Counted from the first letter of the stretch, positions 26,908 through 37,550 are shown. The stretch is 64,000 bases of DNA from an uncultured Lachnospiraceae bacterium (GCA_947626795.1 CANQTH010000003.1:1-64000), one strand, 5' to 3'. Translations and numbers: made by a program. Notes: generated by a model from the sequence alone, not told the origin.

Positions 26908-28940
26908 GAAAGGCTCACCATCCCTACTGATTGCAATTCAATATTAGATTCCACTTCATTATAGGAGATCACGATCAGATCCTTGAAGTAATCTTCCGTT
27001 AATTTCTTAAAGTACATACGGACGATCGGCGATGTGATGACGATGGGGTTCTTCCCCAAGTCCTCCAGTTTTGCGATCTCCGTCTCCACGGAAGCCATGA
27101 TCGCCTTCGTCTTTTCCGGATCCAGCGTCAGGTACGCGCCCTGCTCCGTCTGCTTCACGGAATTCATGATCTCCTGCTCCAGCTTCGGATCTAAGGTGAC
27201 GACGCTGGTCGTCTCGTTCGCCGGGAAGTATTTGCTGGAAATGGCGCGCTTTAAGCTCTGCCTTGCATACTCCGTCAGCACGTCGGTGTCGCGGGTCGTC
27301 GCCGCGTGGTCCGCAAGCGTCTCGAAGATCGTGAGCAGGTCGCGGATCGAGATCCCCTCACGAAGCAGATTTTGAAGCACTTTCTGGATCTCGCCGACGC
27401 CTAAGAGCTTCGGGATCAATTCGTCGATCAGCGTCGGGTTGTTCTCCTTGACGTTGTCGATCAGGCTCTGCACGTCCTGCCTGGAGAGAAGCTCGTCGAT
27501 ATGCGCGCGGATCACTTCCGTCAAATGCGTCGCGATGATGGACGGCGGATCCACAACCGTATAGCCCAGGCTCTCCGCGCGTTCCCTCTGGCTCTCCGTG
27601 ATCCAGAGAGCCGGAAGGTGGAACGAAGGCTCGAACGTCGGGATACCGGAGATCTCCTCCTCGACGAACCCGGGATTCATCGCCATATAATGGTCGAACA
27701 GGATCTCGCCTTCCGTCACCTGGATGCCCTTGATCTTAATGATATACTGGTTCGGGTTCAACTGGATGTTGTCGCGGAGCCGGATGATCGGGACGACCGC
27801 GCCAAGTTCGAGCGCGATCTGACGGCGTATCATGACGACGCGGTCCAACAGGTCCCCGCCCTGGTTCACGTCCGCGAGCGGGATGATGCCGTAGCCAAAC
27901 TCCAGCTCGATCGGATCCACCTGGAGCAGCGAGACGACATTTTCCGGACGCCGTATCTCCTCGGCCTCCTCCTCCGCGGTATCGACTTCTTCCTCGATCG
28001 CCTCAACCGCGAGGTTGCCGTCCACGCTCCGCCCGGCAACTAAAAATGCGATCCCGAACGGGATGAACAGCCTCCAGTCAAGCGGGGTGGCGATCCCTAA
28101 GAAGATCATGACCGTGCCCACGATATACAAAACCCTCGGGATCCCGAAAAGCTGCCCGATCAGGATATGCCCAAAATCCGCCTCCTTCGACGCTTTCGTC
28201 ACAAGGATGCCCGTTGCCAGCGAGATCAGGAGAGAAGGGATCTGGCTGACCAGGCCGTCGCCGATCGTAAGGATCCCATACTGGTTCAGGGCGTCCATGA
28301 TGTCAAGCCCCTGGCGCGTCACGCCCATGATGACGCCGCCGATCAAGTTGATGAACGTGATGATGATGCCGACGGTCGCATCCCCCTTCACATACTTGGT
28401 CGCGCCGTCCATCGCCCCGAAAAAGCTGGATTCCTGCTGGATCTTATCCCGCCGCTCCTTCGCCTGCTTGTCGTTGATGCTGCCTGTGTTTAAGTCCGCG
28501 TCGATCGCCATCTGCTTCCCGGGCATAGCGTCCAGGGTAAACCTCGCCGTTACCTCCGACACACGCTCCGAACCTTTATTGATAACGATCAACTGGATCA
28601 GGATCATGACGATGAAGATGATGACGCCGACCACAAAATCATTCCCGCCGACGAACTGCCCGAACGTGCGGACCACGTTCCCGGGGTCGCCATCGATCAG
28701 GATCAGCCTCGTCGAGGAGACGTTCAGCGAGATCCGGAAGATCGTAGTGAACAAGAGCAGCGTCGGAAAAAAGGCCATGTCCAGGACTTCCTGCACAAAC
28801 AGGGAATTCATCAGGATCACCAGCGCGATCGATATGTTCGCCGCCAGCATGATGTCCAGTAAAAAAGAAGGGATCGGAACAATAAAGAACACGATCGCAG
28901 CCAGCAAGTACATTGCGACCCCTATATCAGCCCTTTTCAT
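26904..28940 (-). CDS. flhA: Flagellar export protein FlhA
   Basis: TARFTLDAMPGKQMAIDADLNTG motif, eight-TM N-terminus. Confidence 0.97.
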   Translation of the reverse strand: MKRADIGVAMYLLAAIVFFIVPIPSFLLDIMLAANISIALVILMNSLFVQEVLDMAFFPTLLLFTTIFRISLNVSSTRLILIDGDPGNVVRTFGQFVGGNDFVVGVIIFIVMILIQLIVINKGSERVSEVTARFTLDAMPGKQMAIDADLNTGSINDKQAKERRDKIQQESSFFGAMDGATKYVKGDATVGIIITFINLIGGVIMGVTRQGLDIMDALNQYGILTIGDGLVSQIPSLLISLATGILVTKASKEADFGHILIGQLFGIPRVLYIVGTVMIFLGIATPLDWRLFIPFGIAFLVAGRSVDGNLAVEAIEEEVDTAEEEAEEIRRPENVVSLLQVDPIELEFGYGIIPLADVNQGGDLLDRVVMIRRQIALELGAVVPIIRLRDNIQLNPNQYIIKIKGIQVTEGEILFDHYMAMNPGFVEEEISGIPTFEPSFHLPALWITESQRERAESLGYTVVDPPSIIATHLTEVIRAHIDELLSRQDVQSLIDNVKENNPTLIDELIPKLLGVGEIQKVLQNLLREGISIRDLLTIFETLADHAATTRDTDVLTEYARQSLKRAISSKYFPANETTSVVTLDPKLEQEIMNSVKQTEQGAYLTLDPEKTKAIMASVETEIAKLEDLGKNPIVITSPIVRMYFKKLTEDYFKDLIVISYNEVESNIELQSVGMVSLS

Positions 28941-28992
28941 GCCTTTCCCTCCTTTCCTCTTTTTTATGGTCTATCGGATCCGGCCAGGCTCC

Positions 28993-30105
28993 TTACGGCC
29001 GCCGCTTCTCCCGCATGCTGTAGACGAAGGCGAGGACTTCCGCCACCGCCTGGTACAGCTCCGGCGGCACTTCCTCCCCTATGCCTACGTTCGCATAGAG
29101 CATCCGCGCCAATGGCTTATTTTCCACAATCTCGATCTGATGCTCTTTCGCCGCTTCCCTGATCTTCATGGCAAGGTAATCCTCGCCCTTCGCGATCACG
29201 ACCGGGGCGGCATGCTGATCCGCGTCATACTTGATCGCGACCGCATAATGGGTCGGGTTCGTAATGACGACGTCCGCCGTCGGGAGGTTCTGCATCATGC
29301 GCCGCTGGGACGCCTCGCGCATCCTGGCGCGCTGCTTCCCCTTGACCGCCGGATCCCCTTCAATATTCTTGAACTCATCCTTGACCTCCTGCTTTGACAT
29401 CTTCATGTCTTCCTTGAACTTATGCTTCTGGTAGATCCAGTCCGCGATCCCCACCACAAGATAGATCAGGCTGATCCGAAGGCCCGCGTCCAGCACGATG
29501 TTCCCGACCAGCAGGATGACCTGCATCAGCGGGATGTCATAAAGCAAGAACAGCTCGTCCTGATGGTCCCGGATGGAAGCGTAGGCGACCGCGCCGATCA
29601 CGATGATCTTGAGGATGGACTTCCCAAGCTCAAAGAACGAATCCTTCGAGATGATGCGCTTGGCCCCGTTTAAGGGATTCAGCTTCCCGAGCCTCGGATG
29701 CATCGGCTTTGTCGTCACCTTCCACTTTACCTGCCAAAGGTTGATCAGCACGGACGTGAAAAAGCCGATGATCAGAACCGGGGCGATGATCCTCAGGATG
29801 AACATCATGACGTTATTGATGACCATGCTTGCCAAATAGGGGGAAATCCCACCGATGCTCTCGGAAATAACGTCCGGAATCTTATTGTAGATCCCCGAGA
29901 AGATGTCGAAAAGGTTCTCCCCGATATACGACATGAAATTCCGCAGGACCAAAAAAAGCGTGATCAGGCCGATGGCATGGTTCAGCTCCTGGCTCTTCGC
30001 CACCTGGCCCTCGTTCCTTGCGTCCTGCAGCTTCTTGGGCGTGGCCGGCTCAGTCTTTTCCCCGCCGTCCCCGTCTTTCGCAAAGAACTGCAGGTCGTAT
30101 TCCAT
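28993..30105 (-). CDS. flhB: Flagellar export protein FlhB
   Basis: EKTEPATPKKLQDARNEGQVAKSQEL, autocleavage NPTH motif (VVITNPTHYAVAIKYD); ATG 30105 preferred over GTG 30126. Confidence 0.96.
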   Translation of the reverse strand: MEYDLQFFAKDGDGGEKTEPATPKKLQDARNEGQVAKSQELNHAIGLITLFLVLRNFMSYIGENLFDIFSGIYNKIPDVISESIGGISPYLASMVINNVMMFILRIIAPVLIIGFFTSVLINLWQVKWKVTTKPMHPRLGKLNPLNGAKRIISKDSFFELGKSILKIIVIGAVAYASIRDHQDELFLLYDIPLMQVILLVGNIVLDAGLRISLIYLVVGIADWIYQKHKFKEDMKMSKQEVKDEFKNIEGDPAVKGKQRARMREASQRRMMQNLPTADVVITNPTHYAVAIKYDADQHAAPVVIAKGEDYLAMKIREAAKEHQIEIVENKPLARMLYANVGIGEEVPPELYQAVAEVLAFVYSMREKRRP

Positions 30106-30126
30106 GAAAAAATATTGTCCTTCCAC

Positions 30127-30909
30127 TTAATACATCCCCTCGACTACGGAAACGATCATGCGCTTCATTTCCGTGAATATAAAATTGGCAATGTCCGGAA
30201 GCAGGATAATGGTAAGGAACAGGATCGTAAAGCCCAGCAGGACTTTTAGCTGCATCCCGACGGCAAACATATTCAGCTGCGGCGCGACCTTCGCCATAAT
30301 GCCCAGGATGCAGTTCAAGATCATGCTGCAGGCAAAGACCGGAAGCACGATCCGGAACCCGATCACCATCATGTCCCCCATATATGTCAGGAACGAAGAC
30401 ATCAGGCTCCCGTAATCGAAGACGGCTCCGTCCACCGGGATCAGTTGGTACGTGTCGACCAGGGCGCGCAGGATATAATGGTGCATATCCGTCACGATGA
30501 GCAAAAGCATGATAAAGTAATTGTACAAGGTCCCGGTCAGGCCGGACTGCGTCTGCGTCAGCGGGTCGTACATCATCGCCATGGAAAGCCCGATCTCCAT
30601 GTCAATAACTTTCCCTGAAAACACAATAATGGAATTACAAATATTTGCCGCAAATCCAATGAGCAATCCTGTAATTCCCTCTTTCAGAACAATGATGGCG
30701 AACCCGATCACCCCGGAATACTCTAACGTCCCTCTCGGCAGGACCGCCTGATATAAAATTATGGATACGAATACCGAAAAGCCGATCTTGACCCGGGCAG
30801 GGGTGTCGTTCATCCCGAAAAACGGGGCGATGAAGGTAAATGACGCGACCCTTACCAATATCATCAAAAAATATTCAAGTGTATAGAGCGAAATACCATA
30901 GTCTACCAT
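30127..30909 (-). CDS. fliR: Flagellar export protein FliR
   Basis: Six-TM protein, order P-Q-R, AANICNSIIVFSGKVIDMEIGLSMAMMYDP. Confidence 0.93.
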   Translation of the reverse strand: MVDYGISLYTLEYFLMILVRVASFTFIAPFFGMNDTPARVKIGFSVFVSIILYQAVLPRGTLEYSGVIGFAIIVLKEGITGLLIGFAANICNSIIVFSGKVIDMEIGLSMAMMYDPLTQTQSGLTGTLYNYFIMLLLIVTDMHHYILRALVDTYQLIPVDGAVFDYGSLMSSFLTYMGDMMVIGFRIVLPVFACSMILNCILGIMAKVAPQLNMFAVGMQLKVLLGFTILFLTIILLPDIANFIFTEMKRMIVSVVEGMY

Positions 30910-30920
30910 ACTGTCTCAAC

Positions 30921-31193
30921 CTAACGCAGGTACAGCCCGAAATTACTCCATAATTCCGTCATGTACGCCGACAGGTTCTCGAGCATCCATCCGCCTACCA
31001 GCATCAGGCCCAGGAATACGGAAACGATCTTAGGCACAAACGTGAGCGTCTGCTCCTGGATCGAAGTGACAGTCTGGAAGATGCTGATGAACAAGCCGAC
31101 AACCAGCGACACCAGCAGCAGGGGGGCTGACACCTTAATGATCAAAAACAGCGAATCCCTCGCAATGTCCATTACCTGCCCTTCTGTGATCAT
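30921..31193 (-). CDS. fliQ: Flagellar export protein FliQ
   Basis: SLVVGLFISIFQTVTSIQEQTLTFVPKI. Confidence 0.95.
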   Translation of the reverse strand: MITEGQVMDIARDSLFLIIKVSAPLLLVSLVVGLFISIFQTVTSIQEQTLTFVPKIVSVFLGLMLVGGWMLENLSAYMTELWSNFGLYLR

Positions 31194-31208
31194 ATGCTTT
31201 CACCTCCG

Positions 31209-32111
31209 TTAATGGAATGTCTTGATCAGGTTGCCGATCACGAGATTCCACCCGTCCGCAAGGACGAACAGCAGCACCTTGAACGGCATGGAGATCGTCG
31301 TCGGCGGGAGCATCATCATACCCATCGACATCAGGATGGAAGACACCACCATGTCGATCACGATGAACGGGATATAGATCAAAAAACCAATAATAAAGGC
31401 CGTCCGAAGCTCGCTGATGATGAAGGCCGGGATGATAACGTGGATCGGCACGTCCTGCAGCGTCTCCGGCTGGCTTAGGTCCATGCCCGTCATGTCAATC
31501 TCCGCAATATCGCAAAACAGCTTTAAGTCCTTCCGCTGCATCTCCCCGTACATAAATTCACGCAAGGGAACCTGCACGCGCTCCAACGCCTCTTCCTGGT
31601 CGATCTCGTTGCTGTCCAACGGCTGGATGACCGTCTCGTTGATCTCCGTAAAGACGGGGTTCATGATAAACAGCGTCAAAAACAAAGACAACCCGACCAA
31701 TACCTGATTTGGCGGCACTGTCTGCGTGCCAATGGCGGTCCTGACAAAATGCAGCACGATGATGATGCGCGTAAAGGACGTGAGCATGACCAATATGGAC
31801 GGAGCCAGGGAAATGACCGTGAGTGCCAGCAAGATCTTGATGTTGCCGGACAGGTTTCCCTCATCGTTGTTCCAGTCGATATGGAGGCCGTCCGTATTGT
31901 CCGCCCGCGCGTCCGCCTGCTCCGTGTTCGGGGCATTGAGCTGCCCTGCGTCCTGTCCGATCGCCGTTCCATTCGTCCCGGCGGCCGTCCCCGCGTTCCC
32001 GGCTTCCGCCGCGGACACGTCACTCCCGAACAGCAGCGCAAGGGCTAAAAGCAGAGCGACCGTGCCAAAAGCAAAGGAAGTCCCGCAATAGATATATTTT
32101 ATTTTTTTCAT
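31209..32111 (-). CDS. fliP: Flagellar export protein FliP
   Basis: TSFTRIIIVLHFVRTAIGTQTVPPNQVLVGLSLFLTLFIM. Confidence 0.96.
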   Translation of the reverse strand: MKKIKYIYCGTSFAFGTVALLLALALLFGSDVSAAEAGNAGTAAGTNGTAIGQDAGQLNAPNTEQADARADNTDGLHIDWNNDEGNLSGNIKILLALTVISLAPSILVMLTSFTRIIIVLHFVRTAIGTQTVPPNQVLVGLSLFLTLFIMNPVFTEINETVIQPLDSNEIDQEEALERVQVPLREFMYGEMQRKDLKLFCDIAEIDMTGMDLSQPETLQDVPIHVIIPAFIISELRTAFIIGFLIYIPFIVIDMVVSSILMSMGMMMLPPTTISMPFKVLLFVLADGWNLVIGNLIKTFH

Positions 32112-32121
32112 AATGACTTGC

Positions 32122-32511
32122 CTACTTTTTCGGAAATTTTCCCCTCAGACCGTCCAGGATATCCTGGAATTGCCCTTTCCTGCCATTCGGCGCATCCTCC
32201 CCATCCGATGGGATCTGTAGCAACTGCTCTTCCGTCAGTTCTGTCAAAAGATGCATAGTATCCTTGCAAATGGAAATCGCCAGATACTTCGTGCCAACCT
32301 GGATGATCTGGATAAACTTGTTGTTGCTTACCCGAAACGTTTCGATCACTCGGATATTCCTGTTATGCGCCATCCCTTTTTGATACCGCGCGATCCAGCG
32401 CGCGGTCAGGGCCGTTAAGCCCAGCACAAACAGGAATATCAAGATCAGGCTGACCAATTGGGCAAAACTCTGCCACTTAGAAGAAAGTGCTAGCAAAGCC
32501 ATGTTAGCCAA
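32122..32511 (-). CDS. fliO: Flagellar biosynthesis protein FliO/FliZ-like
   Basis: N-terminal TM, position upstream of fliP. Confidence 0.75.
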   Translation of the reverse strand: MANMALLALSSKWQSFAQLVSLILIFLFVLGLTALTARWIARYQKGMAHNRNIRVIETFRVSNNKFIQIIQVGTKYLAISICKDTMHLLTELTEEQLLQIPSDGEDAPNGRKGQFQDILDGLRGKFPKK

Positions 32512-32866
32512 CTACTTTTTTCACGGCCTCAAGAACACGCTCCGCCTGGAACGGCTTTACGATAAAGTCCTTTGCGCCTGACTGGATCGCCTCAATTACC
32601 ATTGCCTGCTGTCCCATTGCGGAACACATGATGATGGATGCGGACGGATCGCTCGCCTTGATCTGCTTCAAGGCCTGGATGCCATCCATTTCCGGCATGG
32701 TAATATCCATCAATACAAGATCCGGTTTCACTTCATTGTACTTCTCGACCGCTTTTAAGCCGTTTTCCGCTTCCCCGGCGATGTCGTAGCCATTCTTGGT
32801 AAGAATGTCCTTGATCATCATTCTCATAAATGCTGCATCGTCACAAATTAAAATATTCTTTGCCAT
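32504..32866 (-). CDS. cheY: Chemotaxis response regulator CheY
   Basis: Single receiver domain: ILICDDAAFMRMMIKDIL, DLVLMDITMPEMDG, GAKDFIVKPF. Confidence 0.93.
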   Translation of the reverse strand: MAKNILICDDAAFMRMMIKDILTKNGYDIAGEAENGLKAVEKYNEVKPDLVLMDITMPEMDGIQALKQIKASDPSASIIMCSAMGQQAMVIEAIQSGAKDFIVKPFQAERVLEAVKKVVG

Positions 32867-32899
32867 GTTTTCCTCTCCTTGATATTGCTTTTTTCATGT

Positions 32900-34102
32900 T
32901 TAATTGTTATTTATAATTTCAGTAATACGCACGCCAAAGCTTTCTTCCAGGACTACGACCTCTCCCTTGGCGACATATTTACCGTTCACAACTACATCGA
33001 TCGGCTCGCCCGCGATCTTATTTAGCTCTATGATCGTGCCGGGGGCGAATTCCAGGATGTCCTGGATGGATTTGCTGGTCCTTCCCAGCTCCACTGTCAC
33101 GTCCAGCGGCACGTCCATCAGCAGGCCGATGTTCTCCTGCTGCGTAATCGGGTTAAAATCGCCGGCAAAAGGCTGGAACTGCGCGGATTGCACATTTACC
33201 GGCTGCTGCGCGTACATCTGCGACATATCCATCGGCATGCCCATCATCGGTTGCTGCATCATTGGCTGCTGTTGCATCATCGGCTGAGGCTGCATCTGCG
33301 GCATTGGCTGCTGTTGCATCATCGGCTGAGGCTGCATCTGCGGCTGAGGCTGCGCCTGTGGCTGAGGCGCCGGCGCGGGCTGCGGGGCAGATTCCTGCGC
33401 GGGCTGCGGGGACGGGTTCGTGGAAGATGTGTCGGCGGCCATATTCTGCGCGACGCCGGAACACATTTCCTTCGCAAAAGAGATCGGGTACAACTGCATG
33501 ATCTCGCTGTCCACCAGATCGTCGATCACCATCTGGAACGAGATCTTGACGAACCGATCCGCCAGGAACTCATCGATCGATTCCCCGTTCAGCGTATCCT
33601 TCAGATCGATCAGGTCCGCCGATGGGGGGCTGATATCAATCATCTTGTTCAACATGGACGATAAGGACGTCGCGGAACTTCCCATCATCTGGTTCATTGC
33701 CTCGCTGATCGCGCTCAAATGCAATTCCCCAAGCTCTCCGTCCGTATTCGTGCCGTCCCCTCCCATCATCAGGTCGGTGATGACTTTTACGTCATGCTCC
33801 TTTAGCACAAGGAGGTTGCTTCCGTCTAAGCCCACGGTATAGGCGATCCGGATAAATACGCACGGCCTCTCATAAGCCTCTACGATGTCTTCCCATGTGG
33901 CGAACGATACGCGCGGCGTGGAAATGTCCACTTTCCGGTTCACCAGCGAAAAAAGCGTCGTCGCCGCCGTCCCCATGCTGATATTGGAAATCTCGCCGAT
34001 CGCGTCGATCTCTTCCGGCGACAAGTCGTTGTCGTCGGCTGCCACTGCATCGGAATTATTCAACAGGGCGCTGATCTCTTCTTGTGACAGAACTCCATCC
34101 AT
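32900..34102 (-). CDS. fliY: Flagellar switch phosphatase FliY (CheC-like plus FliN domain)
   Basis: N-terminal FliM-like peptide, IGEISNISMGTAATTLFSL, P/Q/M-rich linker, C-terminal FliN domain. Confidence 0.92.
   Translation of the reverse strand: MDGVLSQEEISALLNNSDAVAADDNDLSPEEIDAIGEISNISMGTAATTLFSLVNRKVDISTPRVSFATWEDIVEAYERPCVFIRIAYTVGLDGSNLLVLKEHDVKVITDLMMGGDGTNTDGELGELHLSAISEAMNQMMGSSATSLSSMLNKMIDISPPSADLIDLKDTLNGESIDEFLADRFVKISFQMVIDDLVDSEIMQLYPISFAKEMCSGVAQNMAADTSSTNPSPQPAQESAPQPAPAPQPQAQPQPQMQPQPMMQQQPMPQMQPQPMMQQQPMMQQPMMGMPMDMSQMYAQQPVNVQSAQFQPFAGDFNPITQQENIGLLMDVPLDVTVELGRTSKSIQDILEFAPGTIIELNKIAGEPIDVVVNGKYVAKGEVVVLEESFGVRITEIINNN
33261..33344. repeat. Exact 42-bp tandem duplication in fliY linker
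   Basis: ATTGGCTGCTGTTGCATCATCGGCTGAGGCTGCATCTGCGGC twice, encoding PQMQPQPMMQQQPM x2. Confidence 0.95.
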
Positions 34103-34106
34103 AACT

Positions 34107-35087
34107 TTATTGCTCCTCTCTGATAACTGACGTAACCCTTACGGCATAATGCTCTCCCGACGCCCCGGGCAAGACTGTGAACTTCTTGATATTGCCCACG
34201 TATACATACAGTTCATCGTCTACTTTTGTATTCAAGCGGATAATATCCCCGACCTGAAGATTGATAAAATCGCTGATCGAGATCGCGCTCTTACCCAAGA
34301 CCGCTTTGACCGGCATAGGCGCCTTGGCGATCAGGGATTCGATCACTCCTGCATATTCTTCTTCCCCGCGTTCCTTCATGGTAGAGAACCAATATTTCGT
34401 GTTCAATTTATCCATGACGTCTTCCAGCGTCATATAAGGCAGGCAGATATTCATCAGCCCCTCCACATCCCCGATCTTGATGCTGATCGTGATGATCGCG
34501 ATCATCTCGCTGGGGGAAATGAACTGCGCAAACTGGGAATTCGTCTCAATGCGCTCAAGCCTGGGATGGATCTCCACCACGTTCGTCCATGGCTCGCGCA
34601 GGAGGTTGATGCATACCGTCAAGATCCGCTCGATGATCAAAAGCTCGATCTCGGAAAATTCCCGGTTATGCTCAAGGGGAAGCCCCATGCCGCCCAGCAT
34701 CCTGTCCACAATAGCATACCCCAAATTGGTCGCCAATTCAATAATGATATTGCCAGGCAATGGCTCAAAATTGACGATACCCAAAAGCACCGGGTTCGAA
34801 AGTGCGTTGGAAAACTCAGAATATGTGACCGCTTCGGAGTTCATTACCTCCACCTGCACATTTTTCCGCAGATATCCGGGGAGGTTCGTGGACAGCAAAC
34901 GCCCGTACTGCTCAAATATGATCTCCATCGTCCTAAGGTGTTCTTTGGAAAATTTCGCAGGCCTTGCAAAATCGTAATTTTTTACCTGCTTTTTCCCAGT
35001 GTCCTTCATCTCGTCTGCATCCAGCTCACCGCTGCTCAAGGCGTTCAGCAGACTGTCTATCTCACTTTGCGATAAGACCTCGCTCAT
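34107..35087 (-). CDS. fliM: Flagellar motor switch protein FliM
   Basis: VLSQSEIDSLLNALSSGE, YDFARPAKFSKEHLRTMEIIFE. Confidence 0.97.
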   Translation of the reverse strand: MSEVLSQSEIDSLLNALSSGELDADEMKDTGKKQVKNYDFARPAKFSKEHLRTMEIIFEQYGRLLSTNLPGYLRKNVQVEVMNSEAVTYSEFSNALSNPVLLGIVNFEPLPGNIIIELATNLGYAIVDRMLGGMGLPLEHNREFSEIELLIIERILTVCINLLREPWTNVVEIHPRLERIETNSQFAQFISPSEMIAIITISIKIGDVEGLMNICLPYMTLEDVMDKLNTKYWFSTMKERGEEEYAGVIESLIAKAPMPVKAVLGKSAISISDFINLQVGDIIRLNTKVDDELYVYVGNIKKFTVLPGASGEHYAVRVTSVIREEQ

Positions 35088-35124
35088 TCATTCTCACCAC
35101 CTGACATCTGTTGGTTCCATGATC

Positions 35125-35646
35125 TTATTCATAATTATAAGTCGGGAATACTACGCTCACGATAAAATCGGAATCGAACAATTTGCGCAGGCGCTCCAAA
35201 ATCTCATCCTGCACTCCCGCACGGTTCTCCTTCATCTCCTTGATCGTGTGGGAGGAGACGGTCTTTATGATCTCGTCCTTTATGATATCCTGCTTGCTGC
35301 TGATCCCTTCCGGCCCGTATGTCTCGTACCCCTCGTTCTTCGTATCAAGGGCAAGCGAGACGGAAACCACCGCGTAATGGTTCTTGCCGCTGCCGTCGTC
35401 CTTCAGGTTGATGTTGAGGGTCTCCCCATCCGCAAGCGCCACGGACTCGATCTGATCCATCGGGATGTCAATGGATGCGCTTTCCTTCCCGCCTTCCAGC
35501 TCCAGGTCAATGGCGGAGCATACTTTCGTGATCAGCTCGTTCGCGTTCTTGGTCTGCGGCACGACGGAGATCATCAAGATCGCGGTCAGGATCAGGTTCG
35601 CTACGACTAATGCCAGGATCAAAACACTCATTAAATTCTTTTTCAT
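35125..35646 (-). CDS. fliL: FliL-like basal body protein
   Basis: N-terminal TM, position between motB and fliM. Confidence 0.85.
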   Translation of the reverse strand: MKKNLMSVLILALVVANLILTAILMISVVPQTKNANELITKVCSAIDLELEGGKESASIDIPMDQIESVALADGETLNINLKDDGSGKNHYAVVSVSLALDTKNEGYETYGPEGISSKQDIIKDEIIKTVSSHTIKEMKENRAGVQDEILERLRKLFDSDFIVSVVFPTYNYE

Positions 35647-35660
35647 GACGTCTTTCCTTT

Positions 35661-36509
35661 CTAATTTGAATTATACGAATTGTATATCTTAATCTCCACC
35701 CTGCGGTTCCTTGCGCGCCCCTCCGCCGTGGAATTGTCCGCTACCGGGTTGTATTCCCCGCATCCGGTGGCATGGATCTTGGACGCGTCAAGAGCCTGCG
35801 ATATCCCGAGCACATAATCCTTCACGGCAAGCGCGCGGTAGGCGGAAAGCACATCGTTGCTCTCGTATTGTTCATTTTTGATCGGGACATTGTCCGTATG
35901 CCCCTCGATGTCGATCAGGTTGGCATTATACCGCTCCAACATCATAGCTAATTTATTCACCAAAGGAAGCGCGTCCTTCCGGATCTCGGACTGGCCGGAA
36001 TCAAAGAGCAACGCGCCGTTTAAGGTAATCAGGACGTACTGCGCGCTCGCGCTCAGTTCGATCTGGTCGGTGATCTGGCTCTGCTCGGCCATCGCCTCGA
36101 TCTGCTCTTCCATCTCCTCGGACTCCTTTAGGGCCGCTTCCGAATATTCCTCTTTCAGCTCCTCCTCGGCCTCCACCGTCCCATTCTCCTTCAAGTCGTT
36201 CTCGCCCGTCTCCCCGTTCTCAGTATCTTCCGATTCGGAATTTGTGATCTCTTTGTAATACTCATCCAAAAACTGCAGTTGGCTGACGCCGGAAGACACC
36301 ATCTGCCCGTCCCCGACGGCCGCCCCGCCCTCCGGCAATATGCTGAAGCTGTGCTGCAAGGACTGCACCAACGCCTCGAACTTATCCACGTCCACGGAGG
36401 ACATGGAGAACAGCAATACGAAAAAGCAAAGCAGCAAGTTCATCAGATCGCCGAACGTCGCCAGCCACCCGGCGCCGCCGGAAGGCTCTTCCTTCTTCCT
36501 TCTTGCCAC
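35661..36509 (-). CDS. motB: Motor stator protein MotB
   Basis: GAGWLATFGDLMNLLLCFFVLLFSMS, OmpA-like IEGHTDNVPI. Confidence 0.95.
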   Translation of the reverse strand: MARRKKEEPSGGAGWLATFGDLMNLLLCFFVLLFSMSSVDVDKFEALVQSLQHSFSILPEGGAAVGDGQMVSSGVSQLQFLDEYYKEITNSESEDTENGETGENDLKENGTVEAEEELKEEYSEAALKESEEMEEQIEAMAEQSQITDQIELSASAQYVLITLNGALLFDSGQSEIRKDALPLVNKLAMMLERYNANLIDIEGHTDNVPIKNEQYESNDVLSAYRALAVKDYVLGISQALDASKIHATGCGEYNPVADNSTAEGRARNRRVEIKIYNSYNSN

Positions 36510-37315
36510 TATTCCTCACCTCCGGACTGCTCTGACATGCTGTTGCGCATCTTCGGAGACAGGAAGGATTTCAGCTTTTCTTCAATGACACGCGGGTTCT
36601 CGCCCGCCTGGATCGACAAAAGCCCTTCTACCGTAACTTCCTTGATCGTGATCTCCGCGTCGTTGTTGACCGAGAGCTTCGCCGCCGTCGGCGTGCACAG
36701 CCAGTTCGCGATCAGCGAGCCGTACAAAGTCGTGACCAACGCGACCGCCATACTGGGGCCGATCGTACTTGGGTCGTCCAAGAACTTCAACATATTGATC
36801 AAGCCGATCAGCGTCCCGATCATGCCCCAGGCGGGGCCTAACTCCGCCCATCTCGTCCAGAAGCCGATGCAGGTCTTATGCCTCGCTTCCACGGAGATCA
36901 GATCCGCTTCCATGATCCCCCGCACAAGCTCGGGATCCGTGCCGTCTACGACCAGCATGATGCCTTTCTTCAAAAACTCGTCCTCGATCCCGTTCGCGGC
37001 CTCTTCCAACGCCAGAAGCCCTTCCTTCCTCGCAATGTTCGAAAGATCGATGATATGCTTGATCACCTCGCTCACGTCCGCCTTGGGCGTCTGGAACGTC
37101 AGCGTGATGGACTTAAGGCCGTTGATAAAGTCCGGCATCGTATGCGAGGCGAGCGTGCCTGCAATAGAGCCGCCGATCGTGATGATGACCGAAGCGGGAT
37201 CCCAGAAGTTCAGCAATGACTCGGGACCGGTACCTCCAGTGATAACGCCGAATACAAACAATGCGGCGCCAAGTATTATCCCCAATAAAGACGCTATATC
37301 CAATTTTCCTGCCAC
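36509..37315 (-). CDS. motA: Motor stator protein MotA
   Basis: MotA/TolQ topology, GPAWGMIGTLIGLINML. Confidence 0.95.
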   Translation of the reverse strand: MAGKLDIASLLGIILGAALFVFGVITGGTGPESLLNFWDPASVIITIGGSIAGTLASHTMPDFINGLKSITLTFQTPKADVSEVIKHIIDLSNIARKEGLLALEEAANGIEDEFLKKGIMLVVDGTDPELVRGIMEADLISVEARHKTCIGFWTRWAELGPAWGMIGTLIGLINMLKFLDDPSTIGPSMAVALVTTLYGSLIANWLCTPTAAKLSVNNDAEITIKEVTVEGLLSIQAGENPRVIEEKLKSFLSPKMRNSMSEQSGGEE

Positions 37316-37340
37316 CTACCTTTTCATCCGTGAAATCGTC

Positions 37341-37550
37341 CTATTCCTTTTCCAGCCATGGAAATCCTGTTGCCATAATTTCTCTCTTGTATAATATTAC
37401 TAAATTTTTTACTTCTTGTCTACTTTCTTTTACAATTAATTTCTTGCCAGTCACAAAAGAAAGGACTGTGTCTGGCGTTTCTTCCACTAATTCAATCAAT
37501 TCCGCGTTGACCAGCACGGTCGAGCCGTTCAGCCTCGTGACCTCTATCAT
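37341..37550 (-). CDS. flbD: Flagellar FlbD-family protein
   Basis: MIEVTRLNGSTVLVNAELIELVEETPDTVLSFVTGKKLIVKES; start at internal ATG. Confidence 0.93.
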   Translation of the reverse strand: MIEVTRLNGSTVLVNAELIELVEETPDTVLSFVTGKKLIVKESRQEVKNLVILYKREIMATGFPWLEKE

